The notes beneath the pieces are model-generated. The model had not been told where the DNA came from and ran no database searches. It worked only from the letters and a program-made list of their open reading frames with translations. Positions 18,201-25,160 of a stretch of DNA of 28,219 nucleotides are shown in pieces (position 1 is the stretch's first letter; each line of letters starts with the position of its first letter). Source of the DNA: B8-G4 sp033720735 (lineage in GTDB: Bacteria > Bacteroidota > Bacteroidia > Chitinophagales > Saprospiraceae); the NCBI GenBank assembly GCA_033720735.1, contig JAWWBX010000017.1, forward strand, positions 1-28,219, written 5' to 3'. The position numbers and the translations under genes are program-made.

Positions 18201-19606
18201 AATATCTCAGATACATGGCCTGCCTCCTGCTATTCGGATTACTCGCCTGTCAGGACACCGGTGACCCGGAAACCACGACGCCGAACTCGGCTCAAGAGGC
18301 CGTCGAGGTGATGGAAGGCAAAATCCAACCGCCAGTCTGGGCGCGCAATGCGACCATCTACGAGTTGAACATCCGCCAGTTTACGCCCGAAGGGACCTTT
18401 CAGGCGATCAGGCCGCACCTGGAACGTCTGCGCGAGATGGGCATTGACATTATCTGGCTCATGCCGATCCATCCCATCAGCCAGACCCGGCGCAAGGGCA
18501 CCCTGGGCAGCTATTATGCCGTCGATGACTTTCGTGCGGTCAATCCGGAATACGGCACCATGCAGGACCTGGAGGCACTGATCGGCGATATTCACAACAA
18601 CGGGATGAAGGTCTTGCTTGACTGGGTACCGCATCACACCGGCTGGGATCACCCGTGGATCGAGGAGCACCCGGATTGGTACAGCCAGGATGAGGAAGGC
18701 AATATCATAGATCCGATCAACGAGGAGACTGGTGAACCATGGGGCTGGACCGACGTTGCCGAACTCAAGCTCGACAATCCTGAAATGCGCCATGAGATGA
18801 TCAGTGACATGATCTACTGGATTAGCGATGTCGGCATCGATGGCTTCCGTGTCGACCATGCGCATGGCTTGCCCGACGACTATTGGGACGAGGTCTCATC
18901 GGCCTTGTCGCAACTGGATGATGACATCTTCATGCTGGCCGAGGGTGAGGAGCCGCGGCTGCGCAACCGACAGAACTTCGTCATGACCTACGCCTGGAAG
19001 TTCCATCACGCCATGAACGCCATTGCCCGTGGCGAGCATACGGTCGACCAACTCGATTCCATCCTCGCTGAAGACCGGGCCGCCTACACCTATGGTTACC
19101 ACATGTACTTCACCTCCAATCACGACGAAAACAGCTGGGCAGGTACGGTGATGGAGCGCATGGGTGACGGACACCAGACCTTTGCTGTCCTGGCTGCCAC
19201 CATCGATGGCATGCCACTGGTCTATTCGGGACAGGAAGAACCGATCAGGAAACGTCTTGAGTTTTTCGAGAAAGACCCGATCGAATGGAACACGTATGCC
19301 TATGCTGATTTCTACAAAACGCTTTTTGGGCTCAAGAAGCGCAACCGGGCACTGTGGAACGGAGAATACGGAGCACTTTCAGAGCGGATCAATACCTCTC
19401 AGCACGTCTACGCCTTCCAGCGGGTGAAAGGCGACACTGACAAGGTCATGGTGATCCTCAATCTCAGCCCAGAACCCAGGGAGACGGTGATCGATGTGGA
19501 TTCGGGCAAGATGCGCGACGTCTTCAGTGGAGAAATCGTCCGTATCAACGCGGGGGACACTGTCGCCCTCACACCCTGGGAATATGTGGTGTTGTCAAGT
19601 AAGTGA
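18197..19606 (+). CDS. GH13 alpha-amylase-family lipoprotein
   Basis: The 469-residue enzyme starts with a lipoprotein signal (LLFGLLAC, lipid Cys18) followed by QDTGDPE, an acidic start suggesting outer-membrane or surface placement. The GH13 barrel shows DWVPHHTG (region I), DGFRVDHAH with nucleophile Asp220, LAEGEEP with acid/base Glu249, and FTSNHDENS with Asp310, so the catalytic triad is complete. A C-terminal beta domain ends at residue 469. It probably hydrolyses alpha-1,4-glucans or maltooligosaccharides; the exact product is unclear. The ATG at 18197 overlaps the GH65 stop (ATGA) and begins the signal peptide; an upstream in-frame start at 18158 is rejected. A terminator follows at 19801. 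Confidence 0.92.
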   Translation: MKYLRYMACLLLFGLLACQDTGDPETTTPNSAQEAVEVMEGKIQPPVWARNATIYELNIRQFTPEGTFQAIRPHLERLREMGIDIIWLMPIHPISQTRRKGTLGSYYAVDDFRAVNPEYGTMQDLEALIGDIHNNGMKVLLDWVPHHTGWDHPWIEEHPDWYSQDEEGNIIDPINEETGEPWGWTDVAELKLDNPEMRHEMISDMIYWISDVGIDGFRVDHAHGLPDDYWDEVSSALSQLDDDIFMLAEGEEPRLRNRQNFVMTYAWKFHHAMNAIARGEHTVDQLDSILAEDRAAYTYGYHMYFTSNHDENSWAGTVMERMGDGHQTFAVLAATIDGMPLVYSGQEEPIRKRLEFFEKDPIEWNTYAYADFYKTLFGLKKRNRALWNGEYGALSERINTSQHVYAFQRVKGDTDKVMVILNLSPEPRETVIDVDSGKMRDVFSGEIVRINAGDTVALTPWEYVVLSSK

Positions 19607-19749
19607 TGACCGGAACGCGGAAATGGAGTGTTAAACTACTGGCAGAAGTCGGCCGTGGTTCTTACATTTACAATGAATTGAGGTTATAATCCCGGCAAGT
19701 AGCGTAAGCACCCCTTTATCTTCTGCCATTGATATAAGAGACGACATCA

Positions 19750-19789
19750 ATTCAACCCACACTTGAATATTTGAAGTTTTAGTTCAAAT
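19750..19789. repeat. Four symmetrically placed TTCAA/TTGAA half-sites (two adjacent inverted repeats)
   Basis: Two inverted repeats sit side by side in the AT-rich gap between the GH13 gene and the Nudix-type regulator. ATTCAA (19750-19755) pairs with TTGAAT (19763-19768) across seven bases, and ATTTGAA (19769-19775) pairs with TTCAAAT (19783-19789) across seven bases. Half-sites therefore read TTCAA-N7-TTGAA-N3-TTGAA-N7-TTCAA. This could be an operator, an RNA structure ahead of the terminator, or chance in AT-rich DNA. Confidence 0.4.
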
Positions 19790-19800
19790 TGCTTTCGGGA

Positions 19801-19839
19801 GGAGCAGGGAAAAAAGGTTCTTTGCTCCTTTCGTTTTTT
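19801..19839 (+). terminator. Intrinsic terminator after the maltose operon
   Basis: GGAGCAGGGAA (19801-19811) can pair with TTCTTTGCTCC (19818-19828), including two G-T pairs, around an AAAAGG loop. A T-rich tract TTTCGTTTTTT follows at 19829-19839. It lies 195 bases after the GH13 stop and just before the 3' end of the convergent regulator gene, so it would close the rightward transcript. Confidence 0.7.
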
Positions 19840-19844
19840 CAGGG

Positions 19845-20573
19845 CTAGAGCTCAAACTGAAATCCTCCCGATCGCCGCCTGCGGTACGTGGCATAGTCAA
19901 AACTGAACAATTTGGCTGGCCGGTGCGAAACGTCCTTCTGCGTCGTACCGGTGTCTACCAGTAGCCCAAGGCTCCTCAGCTTTCTCCGAAAGTTGCGTTT
20001 GTCCAGCTCGATATTCAAAACCACTTCATACAGGGTTTGCAATTGACTCAGCGTGAAGCGCCGGGGAAGAAGTTCAAAACCGATCGGACGTTCTCGCAGG
20101 CTTTTCTGCAGTCGAGTGTAGCACGCATCGATGATCCCCTGATGGTCGAATGCCAGCCGCGGCAGCGCGTCGATCGGGAACCACTTGAGACGCAGCCCGC
20201 CCGTAAAAACATGGTTGTTGTAATCCGACAACTTCATCAGCGAGTAGTAGGCGGTCGTGATCACCCTGGCCAGCGGGTGACGGTCTGTCTCGCCAAATGT
20301 GGCGACCTGCTCAAGGTAAATATCCCGCAAACTGGTATAATGCCGCAACACCCGGTAGGCCGCCGTGTCGATATCTTCATTGTGCCGTACGAAGTCACCG
20401 AGGAGCGACCAGCTGCCGATGAAGGGAGGCAGGTTGCATTCAAGAAGCAATATCTTCAGCCCTTCATCGCCGTAACCGAAGATGACGCAGTCCACAGAAA
20501 AGGAGACTTTGTGATCGTTGATGGCTTTTAATGTGGACTCGACGCTACTGAGATTGCTGGCTTCTGGTTGCAT
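19845..20573 (-). CDS. NrtR-family transcriptional regulator (degenerate Nudix domain plus winged helix)
   Basis: The 242-residue protein joins an N-terminal Nudix fold (about 20-150) to a C-terminal winged-helix DNA-binding domain (about 165-235; PRRFTLSQLQTLYEVV...RNFRRKLRSLGLL). The Nudix box after the GSWSLLGDFV strand lacks the REUxEE catalytic glutamates (it reads AAYRVLRHYTSL), so hydrolysis is unlikely and the domain probably binds a ligand. Such proteins include NrtR (NAD synthesis) and the Bacteroides arabinose regulator AraR. The ligand is unknown; the neighbouring maltose operon is a candidate target. The ATG at 20573 is chosen over 20660 because the extension would run into rlmH and lacks family similarity. 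Divergent from rlmH by 22 bases. Confidence 0.87.
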   Translation of the reverse strand: MQPEASNLSSVESTLKAINDHKVSFSVDCVIFGYGDEGLKILLLECNLPPFIGSWSLLGDFVRHNEDIDTAAYRVLRHYTSLRDIYLEQVATFGETDRHPLARVITTAYYSLMKLSDYNNHVFTGGLRLKWFPIDALPRLAFDHQGIIDACYTRLQKSLRERPIGFELLPRRFTLSQLQTLYEVVLNIELDKRNFRRKLRSLGLLVDTGTTQKDVSHRPAKLFSFDYATYRRRRSGGFQFEL

Positions 20574-20595
20574 CGTGTTGAATATACAATAAGAT

Positions 20596-21066
20596 ATGCA
20601 TTTCGAGCTTTGGCTGGTGGGCAAGACACGCACGTCCTGGGTGCGTGACGGACAGGGCAAATATCTGGATCGGCTGACGCGCTACGCCAGGCACGCAGAG
20701 GTGATCGTTCCGGCGGAAAAGTCCGGTGACCCTGTGCAGATCGTCAACCGGGAATCGGAACGCTTGCTGCTGCGACTCAAAAAGTCCGACAGCCGCTATA
20801 CGATCCTGCTGGATGAACACGGGGTCCTGACGGACTCTCCTGGCCTTGCCGCACTGATCGACAAGGCTCGGGCCGCGCGGGGACCCCAATTGCGGTTTAT
20901 CATCGGCGGAGCCTACGGCGTAAACAGCGCGGTGCGCGCAGCGGTCGATCATCAGCTCGCGCTGTCACGTATGACGTTCCCGCATGAGTTGGTGAGGGTT
21001 CTCTTTCTCGAACAGCTTTACCGTGCATTTACGATCTTGCGCGGCGAATCCTATCACCACTCCTGA
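20596..21066 (+). CDS. rlmH: 23S rRNA (pseudouridine-1915 N3) methyltransferase
   Basis: RlmH is a small SPOUT methyltransferase that methylates pseudouridine 1915 in helix 69 of 23S rRNA on assembled 70S ribosomes, using S-adenosylmethionine. The 156-residue length is standard. The knot-forming motifs are present: ILLDEHG, FIIGGAYG, and the C-terminal LSRMTFPHELVRVLFLEQLYRAFTILRGESYHH block, which is nearly diagnostic. The start MHFELW fits the family. Only 22 bases separate its ATG from the divergent regulator, so its promoter must overlap that gene's 5' end or share this gap. The rhomboid gene begins one base after its stop, so the two are probably co-transcribed. Confidence 0.96.
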   Translation: MHFELWLVGKTRTSWVRDGQGKYLDRLTRYARHAEVIVPAEKSGDPVQIVNRESERLLLRLKKSDSRYTILLDEHGVLTDSPGLAALIDKARAARGPQLRFIIGGAYGVNSAVRAAVDHQLALSRMTFPHELVRVLFLEQLYRAFTILRGESYHHS

Positions 21067-21067
21067 G

Positions 21068-21697
21068 ATGTTGCAGCCGATTGTCACGTATGCCTTGATC
21101 GGGATCACCGCGGTCATCTCCATTCAGGCCTTCAACCGCCGCGGCATGATCGAGGCACTTAAGCACAGCCCCTATCTGGAGACGCGCAACAAGCAATGGT
21201 ATCGCCTGCTCACCTCAGGGTTTGTCCATGGCGATTGGTTGCACCTGCTGATCAACATGTATGTCCTGTACGAATTTGGACGGGGCATTGAGCTAAACTT
21301 TCTGGTTCTGTTTGGAGAAACCGCTGGGCGTGTCATCTTTCTGGTCATGTACTTGCTCACCATCGCGGCCGGGGATTTCCCGACACTGATCAAACACCGG
21401 GACAATCCTGCCTATGCGAGTATCGGTGCTTCCGGCGCAGTCTCCGGGGTGGTGTTTATTTTTATCATGTTCTATCCCTGGGAGATCCTGTACCTCTACG
21501 GCTTTCTCCCCATCCCTGCGCTTGTCGGCGGGATCGCCTATCTCGTGTATTCGTCCTGGGCCAGCAAACGACAGGATACCCGGATCGATCATCTCGCGCA
21601 CTTTTACGGGGCGGTCTTTGGTATGGCATTCATTACTCTACTCAAACCGGAGGTGTTGCAGCATTTCCTGCAAGCGGCTACTGACCTCCCGTTCTAG
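21068..21697 (+). CDS. Rhomboid-family intramembrane serine protease
   Basis: The 209-residue polytopic membrane protein shows the rhomboid landmarks. The L1 region is followed by HGDWLHLLINMYVLYEFG (the HxxxN-type helix), the catalytic serine is Ser122 in SIGASGAVSG, and the catalytic histidine is His178 in DHLAHFYGAVFG. Hydrophobic segments fit the six-helix bacterial core. Rhomboids cut transmembrane segments of other membrane proteins; the substrate here is unknown. The ATG at 21068 follows the rlmH stop by one base, indicating translational coupling; an upstream in-frame start at 21023 lies inside rlmH. Its last 20 bases overlap the 3' end of the opposing amidohydrolase gene. Confidence 0.92.
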   Translation: MLQPIVTYALIGITAVISIQAFNRRGMIEALKHSPYLETRNKQWYRLLTSGFVHGDWLHLLINMYVLYEFGRGIELNFLVLFGETAGRVIFLVMYLLTIAAGDFPTLIKHRDNPAYASIGASGAVSGVVFIFIMFYPWEILYLYGFLPIPALVGGIAYLVYSSWASKRQDTRIDHLAHFYGAVFGMAFITLLKPEVLQHFLQAATDLPF

Positions 21698-23213
21698 ACG
21701 TTGCACGCAACAGAACCCGGCCGGCTCTGCCCTGCACCCCTTCCCCCTCACGGAAGGCAATCTGCCCATTGACGATCGTCATCACAACACCTTCGGCCGG
21801 CACATGCGGTGTCGCGTAGGTTGCGCGATCACGCACAGTGGCCGGATCGATCAGGCTGAGATCAGCGTAGTTACCCGCGCGAACGACTCCGCGATGCGTC
21901 AGTCCGAGGATCTGAGCCGACCGGCCCGACATCTTGTGGATAGCCTCTTCCCAGCTCAGTACTTGCTGTTTGCGCACGTAGCGATCGAGAACCCGCGCGA
22001 AGGTGCCATAGCCACGGGGATGGTGCATCGTGGGACTACCATCAGAGCTCACCGCAACCCGATCGTGGAGAAAGAGCCGGTCCTGCAAGACACTATCCAT
22101 GATAAAATATGCGCCAGATACGGATTGGGGGCCCAGATCGAGCAGGACATCCGCGTAGTGGCGGTCGGCAGCTCCAGCCACTTCCGCCAGGGTCATCCCG
22201 GTGAATGGTGCCGTACCAAATAGTGTGGCTTCCGGACCATTGCGCCGCTCAACCCGGTCGATGAGATATTGCCTGAGTTCTTCCCGCCGTTCGATCAGCG
22301 CTTTCTCGAATGCTGAGCGCGTTTTGGCCCACGGTGGAAAGAGAATACCGATTCCTGTGTAGCTGGCCGTATAGGGATACATGTCTGCCGTCATACCAGG
22401 ATCTGCAGCCAGCATCGCCGCGATTTCGTCGGCCCGCTCCACGCCCCTGCCATAGACCGATTTCAGATGTGCGATATGCACGCGACAGGAATCCGCCAGT
22501 GCCCGCATTTCATTGAGCGACTCGCGCAGCTGATCATCATCTTCATTGCGAATATGGCTCATGATCAACCCTCCAGCCGCCCCTACTCTACCGGCCACGG
22601 CACGCAATTCCTCCGGCGTGGCAGAGCGTCCCGGCACATATTCGAGTCCCATGGACACCCCGTAACATCCCAGGCGCATAGCCGCATCGACCTGTGCGCA
22701 AAGACGGGTAATACCTGAGGCATCGGGCGCATCTCCCACGACACGCCGCATGGTTCCGTGCCCGGCAAACGGTACAATGTTGACGCCGGGTGTCACCGCT
22801 CTCACCTGTGCCAGCCACTCCTGCATCTGATCTACCGGTACACTTGAACCGTCCTGTCCGAGGCAGACAGTCGTGACGCCCATGGCCAGAAAATTCGGGA
22901 AATCCGGTGTGGCAAGCGGATCACCGTGTGCGTGCAGATCAATGAAACCGGGTGCAACGATCAACCCACGCGCGTCGATGGCTGGAGTGTGTCGCTCGCG
23001 TTGCTGCCGGGTGTCAACCCTGGCGATAGTATCTCCAAGAATACAGATATCGCCTGTCACGGCCGGATTGCCTGTCCCGTCGATGATCAGCGCATCGCGG
23101 ATGTGCAGCGCACAGATAGCAGTCGTCTGTCCGTATGCTGATCCGCCGAGGGCAGCGAGCAGCAGGATCGTTATTGTGGTGCGTCTCCCTTGCATGCCAG
23201 CAAGATACCGCAT
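21678..23213 (-). CDS. Secreted amidohydrolase, N-acyl-D-amino-acid deacylase family
   Basis: The 511-residue protein starts with a Sec signal peptide (hydrophobic core TILLLAALGGSAYG) and is probably periplasmic. It has the metal-dependent amidohydrolase layout: a small beta domain, then FIDLHAHGDP with the HxH pair (His94, His96), GVSMGLEYVPGRSATPEEL, HIRNEDDD, HIAHLKSVYG, and SSDGSP with the catalytic-type Asp. These are D-aminoacylase-family motifs. The Cys metal ligand found in the GNCG motif of well-studied D-aminoacylases is replaced, the site reading GQDG (Asp121). Likely substrates are N-acyl D-amino acids or D-containing peptides, but this is not certain. The start could instead be the ATG at 23195, which also begins a good signal peptide and has TATCTTG ten bases upstream. 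Confidence 0.88.
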   Translation of the reverse strand: MRYLAGMQGRRTTITILLLAALGGSAYGQTTAICALHIRDALIIDGTGNPAVTGDICILGDTIARVDTRQQRERHTPAIDARGLIVAPGFIDLHAHGDPLATPDFPNFLAMGVTTVCLGQDGSSVPVDQMQEWLAQVRAVTPGVNIVPFAGHGTMRRVVGDAPDASGITRLCAQVDAAMRLGCYGVSMGLEYVPGRSATPEELRAVAGRVGAAGGLIMSHIRNEDDDQLRESLNEMRALADSCRVHIAHLKSVYGRGVERADEIAAMLAADPGMTADMYPYTASYTGIGILFPPWAKTRSAFEKALIERREELRQYLIDRVERRNGPEATLFGTAPFTGMTLAEVAGAADRHYADVLLDLGPQSVSGAYFIMDSVLQDRLFLHDRVAVSSDGSPTMHHPRGYGTFARVLDRYVRKQQVLSWEEAIHKMSGRSAQILGLTHRGVVRAGNYADLSLIDPATVRDRATYATPHVPAEGVVMTIVNGQIAFREGEGVQGRAGRVLLRATSRTGGQ

Positions 23214-23224
23214 CTCCCTGAGCG

Positions 23225-23264
23225 GCTGCCACTAAAAAAAGTGCCTGCGATTGGCAGCGTTTTT
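23225..23264 (+). other. Hairpin with T-run in a divergent intergenic region
   Basis: GCTGCCA (23225-23231) and TGGCAGC (23252-23258) form a seven-base inverted repeat around a 20-base loop that contains an A7 run and a smaller CACT/AGTG stem. A T5 run follows at 23260-23264. No rightward gene precedes it, so a terminator role is unclear. It could stop antisense transcription or be a regulator site between the amidohydrolase and the lipoprotein gene. Confidence 0.35.
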
Positions 23265-23319
23265 CCGCATGAGGAGGTCTATCGGGGTGAAAATTGGAAA
23301 GATTGAAATGTATTGACGT

Positions 23320-25062
23320 ATGAAAGCAAGACTCTTCGTGCTGAGTATGATCCTGTTGGCACTGGCCAGTTGCAAACAGGACATTGACAGGTTCGACCCG
23401 GATCCGATCAATCCGCCCGGACCGGACCCGGACCCGATCACCTTTGTCGCCTCAACGTTTGTCGAGGTCGTTGACATCGACGGCACGCCGTTGGAAGATG
23501 TCACTCTTGAGCTGAACGGCACGATCGCATCGACTGACGACTTCGGTCTCGCGTATCTCAAGGATGTCACAATGAATCCGGCAACCTTCGTTGTTGCCGA
23601 AAAGGCTGGATATTTCCATGGTTCGCGGCGCTTCTATCCCACTCCCGGCAAGAATCATTATGTCAAGATCATGATGATGCCGGCGGTGGTCGCCGGGAGC
23701 ATTGAATCCGGTACCGGAGGAGCGGTCACGCTCAACGGCGGAGCGCGCATTGAGGTTCCGCAAGACGCCGTGGTAGATGCCAGCGGTAATCCCTACGACG
23801 GATCAGTGGATGTCCTTGCACAGCCCATTTTCGCTGATGACCCTGATCTTTCAATCAAGATGCCTGGTGATCTGGTGGGCGAGACAACAGACGGTGATGA
23901 GGGCAGCCTGGCCAGCGCGGGCATGCTGGCCGTGGAGCTGCGCGGCACCAGCGGTGAACTCCTGCAAGTGAGACCTGGCTCGGAAGTCGTGCTCAACATG
24001 GATATTCCCGTGGGCATGGTAGATATCGCACCTGCCCAGATCCCGATGTGGTACTTCGATGAAGCTGAGGGCATCTGGAAAGAAGAAGGCATGGCCGTCC
24101 TGCAAGGCAACACCTATATCGCCAATGTCGGACACTTTACATACTGGAACTACGATGCCTGGTTTCCCATTGTCAAGTGGGGCGCCTCCTTTGTGTATGA
24201 GAATGGCGAACCTGCCAGCCAGATCCCCGTCTGTATCACGATTCTGAGCATGGATGCTACAAAATGTGCCTACACCAATGAGGACGGCGTGGTCTGCGGC
24301 ATGGTGGCAGAGGGTGAGCTGCTCCTCATGGAGGTGAAAGACCCGTGTGGCAACGTCGTGTATTCTGAACAGATCGGACCTTATTCCGATACGACAATGA
24401 TTGGTCCGATCACCATCCCGGGGAGTGTCGTGACGACCACCGAGATCAGCGGAGCCGCGGTCAATTGCGATATGGATCCGGTGGCGAATGGCTTTGCCCG
24501 GATCACGATTGGTGCCAGTGTCCATTATGTGGAACTTGAATCAGACGGCACTTTCAATACGACGGCCATCAACTGTGATCAGTCTGATGTCGTGATCACT
24601 GTGGTTGATGAGGACGCGATCAAACAAAGTTTGCCCCAGAGCTACGCATATGCGCCTGTCATTGATGCAGGAACCATCACCGTCTGCGAAACGCTGTCGG
24701 AATTCATCAGTCTCGAGGTGGAGACGGTGATGGATCCCTATGTGTTCTTCCTGCCGTACGCGACGGTGACCCAGCAGGAATGGACGCAGATCTCATCGTT
24801 TGACAGTACCACACAACAGCAGTATTTCTTTGTTTCATTTGTCGGTACGGTACCAGGTACGTATACCGATGTCAGCGGCGAGATCGGTGTCGCACTCCCC
24901 GGCGGCACCCCGGTGTATGCTGAGGATGTGACGATCACCGTGACCTACTTTGGTGATGTGGGTGATTACATTCAGGGCACGCTCACCGGTATCATGGTTG
25001 AAGCCGGCGGTGGTGGCACACAATACGACCTCACGGGCAGCTTTTCTGTGCTGCGTGAATGA
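23320..25062 (+). CDS. Large envelope lipoprotein with carboxypeptidase-regulatory-like and ZU5-like domains
   Basis: The 580-residue protein has a lipoprotein signal (LLALASC, Cys18), then an Asp/Pro-rich spacer (about 21-40, repeats of DPDP). A beta-sandwich resembling carboxypeptidase-regulatory domains follows (about 44-118: VVDIDGTPLEDVTLELNG...). Next comes a ZU5-like region (about 125-290) with NGGARIEVPQDAVVD and PMWYFDEAEGIWKEEG. The C-terminal half is further beta-rich repeats with paired cysteines (CITILS...KCAYTNEDGVVCG, CETLSEF). Such proteins are common on the Bacteroidota outer surface, and their function is generally unknown; adhesion or scaffolding is a guess. It stands alone, divergent from the amidohydrolase, and ends at a strong bidirectional terminator. 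Confidence 0.82.
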   Translation: MKARLFVLSMILLALASCKQDIDRFDPDPINPPGPDPDPITFVASTFVEVVDIDGTPLEDVTLELNGTIASTDDFGLAYLKDVTMNPATFVVAEKAGYFHGSRRFYPTPGKNHYVKIMMMPAVVAGSIESGTGGAVTLNGGARIEVPQDAVVDASGNPYDGSVDVLAQPIFADDPDLSIKMPGDLVGETTDGDEGSLASAGMLAVELRGTSGELLQVRPGSEVVLNMDIPVGMVDIAPAQIPMWYFDEAEGIWKEEGMAVLQGNTYIANVGHFTYWNYDAWFPIVKWGASFVYENGEPASQIPVCITILSMDATKCAYTNEDGVVCGMVAEGELLLMEVKDPCGNVVYSEQIGPYSDTTMIGPITIPGSVVTTTEISGAAVNCDMDPVANGFARITIGASVHYVELESDGTFNTTAINCDQSDVVITVVDEDAIKQSLPQSYAYAPVIDAGTITVCETLSEFISLEVETVMDPYVFFLPYATVTQQEWTQISSFDSTTQQQYFFVSFVGTVPGTYTDVSGEIGVALPGGTPVYAEDVTITVTYFGDVGDYIQGTLTGIMVEAGGGGTQYDLTGSFSVLRE

Positions 25063-25093
25063 GTTGATATCCATTCAAAGGCACACATAAATC

Positions 25094-25126
25094 AAAACCC
25101 CTTCTCCCACGGGAGAAGGGGTTTTT
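25094..25126. terminator. Bidirectional intrinsic terminator
   Basis: A perfect 15-base inverted repeat, AAAACCCCTTCTCCC (25094-25108) and GGGAGAAGGGGTTTT (25111-25125), is separated by two bases; opening the innermost pair gives a CACG loop. It ends in five T on the plus strand and four T on the minus strand, so it serves both the lipoprotein gene (ends 25062) and the convergent pruA gene (ends 25161). Confidence 0.92.
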
Positions 25127-25160
25127 CATGCATAGTGTGTACTTGCCGGTAATCCGGCAA

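Noticed and set aside
20574..20660. N-terminal extension of the Nudix-type regulator
   Set aside because: It would overlap the start of rlmH on the opposite strand and adds a Cys/Ser-rich stretch unlike the family.
23376..23440. GC-rich direct repeats (gacccgga type) near the start of the large lipoprotein gene
   Set aside because: They encode the Asp/Pro spacer in frame and are explained by the protein's low-complexity linker, not by a separate DNA element.
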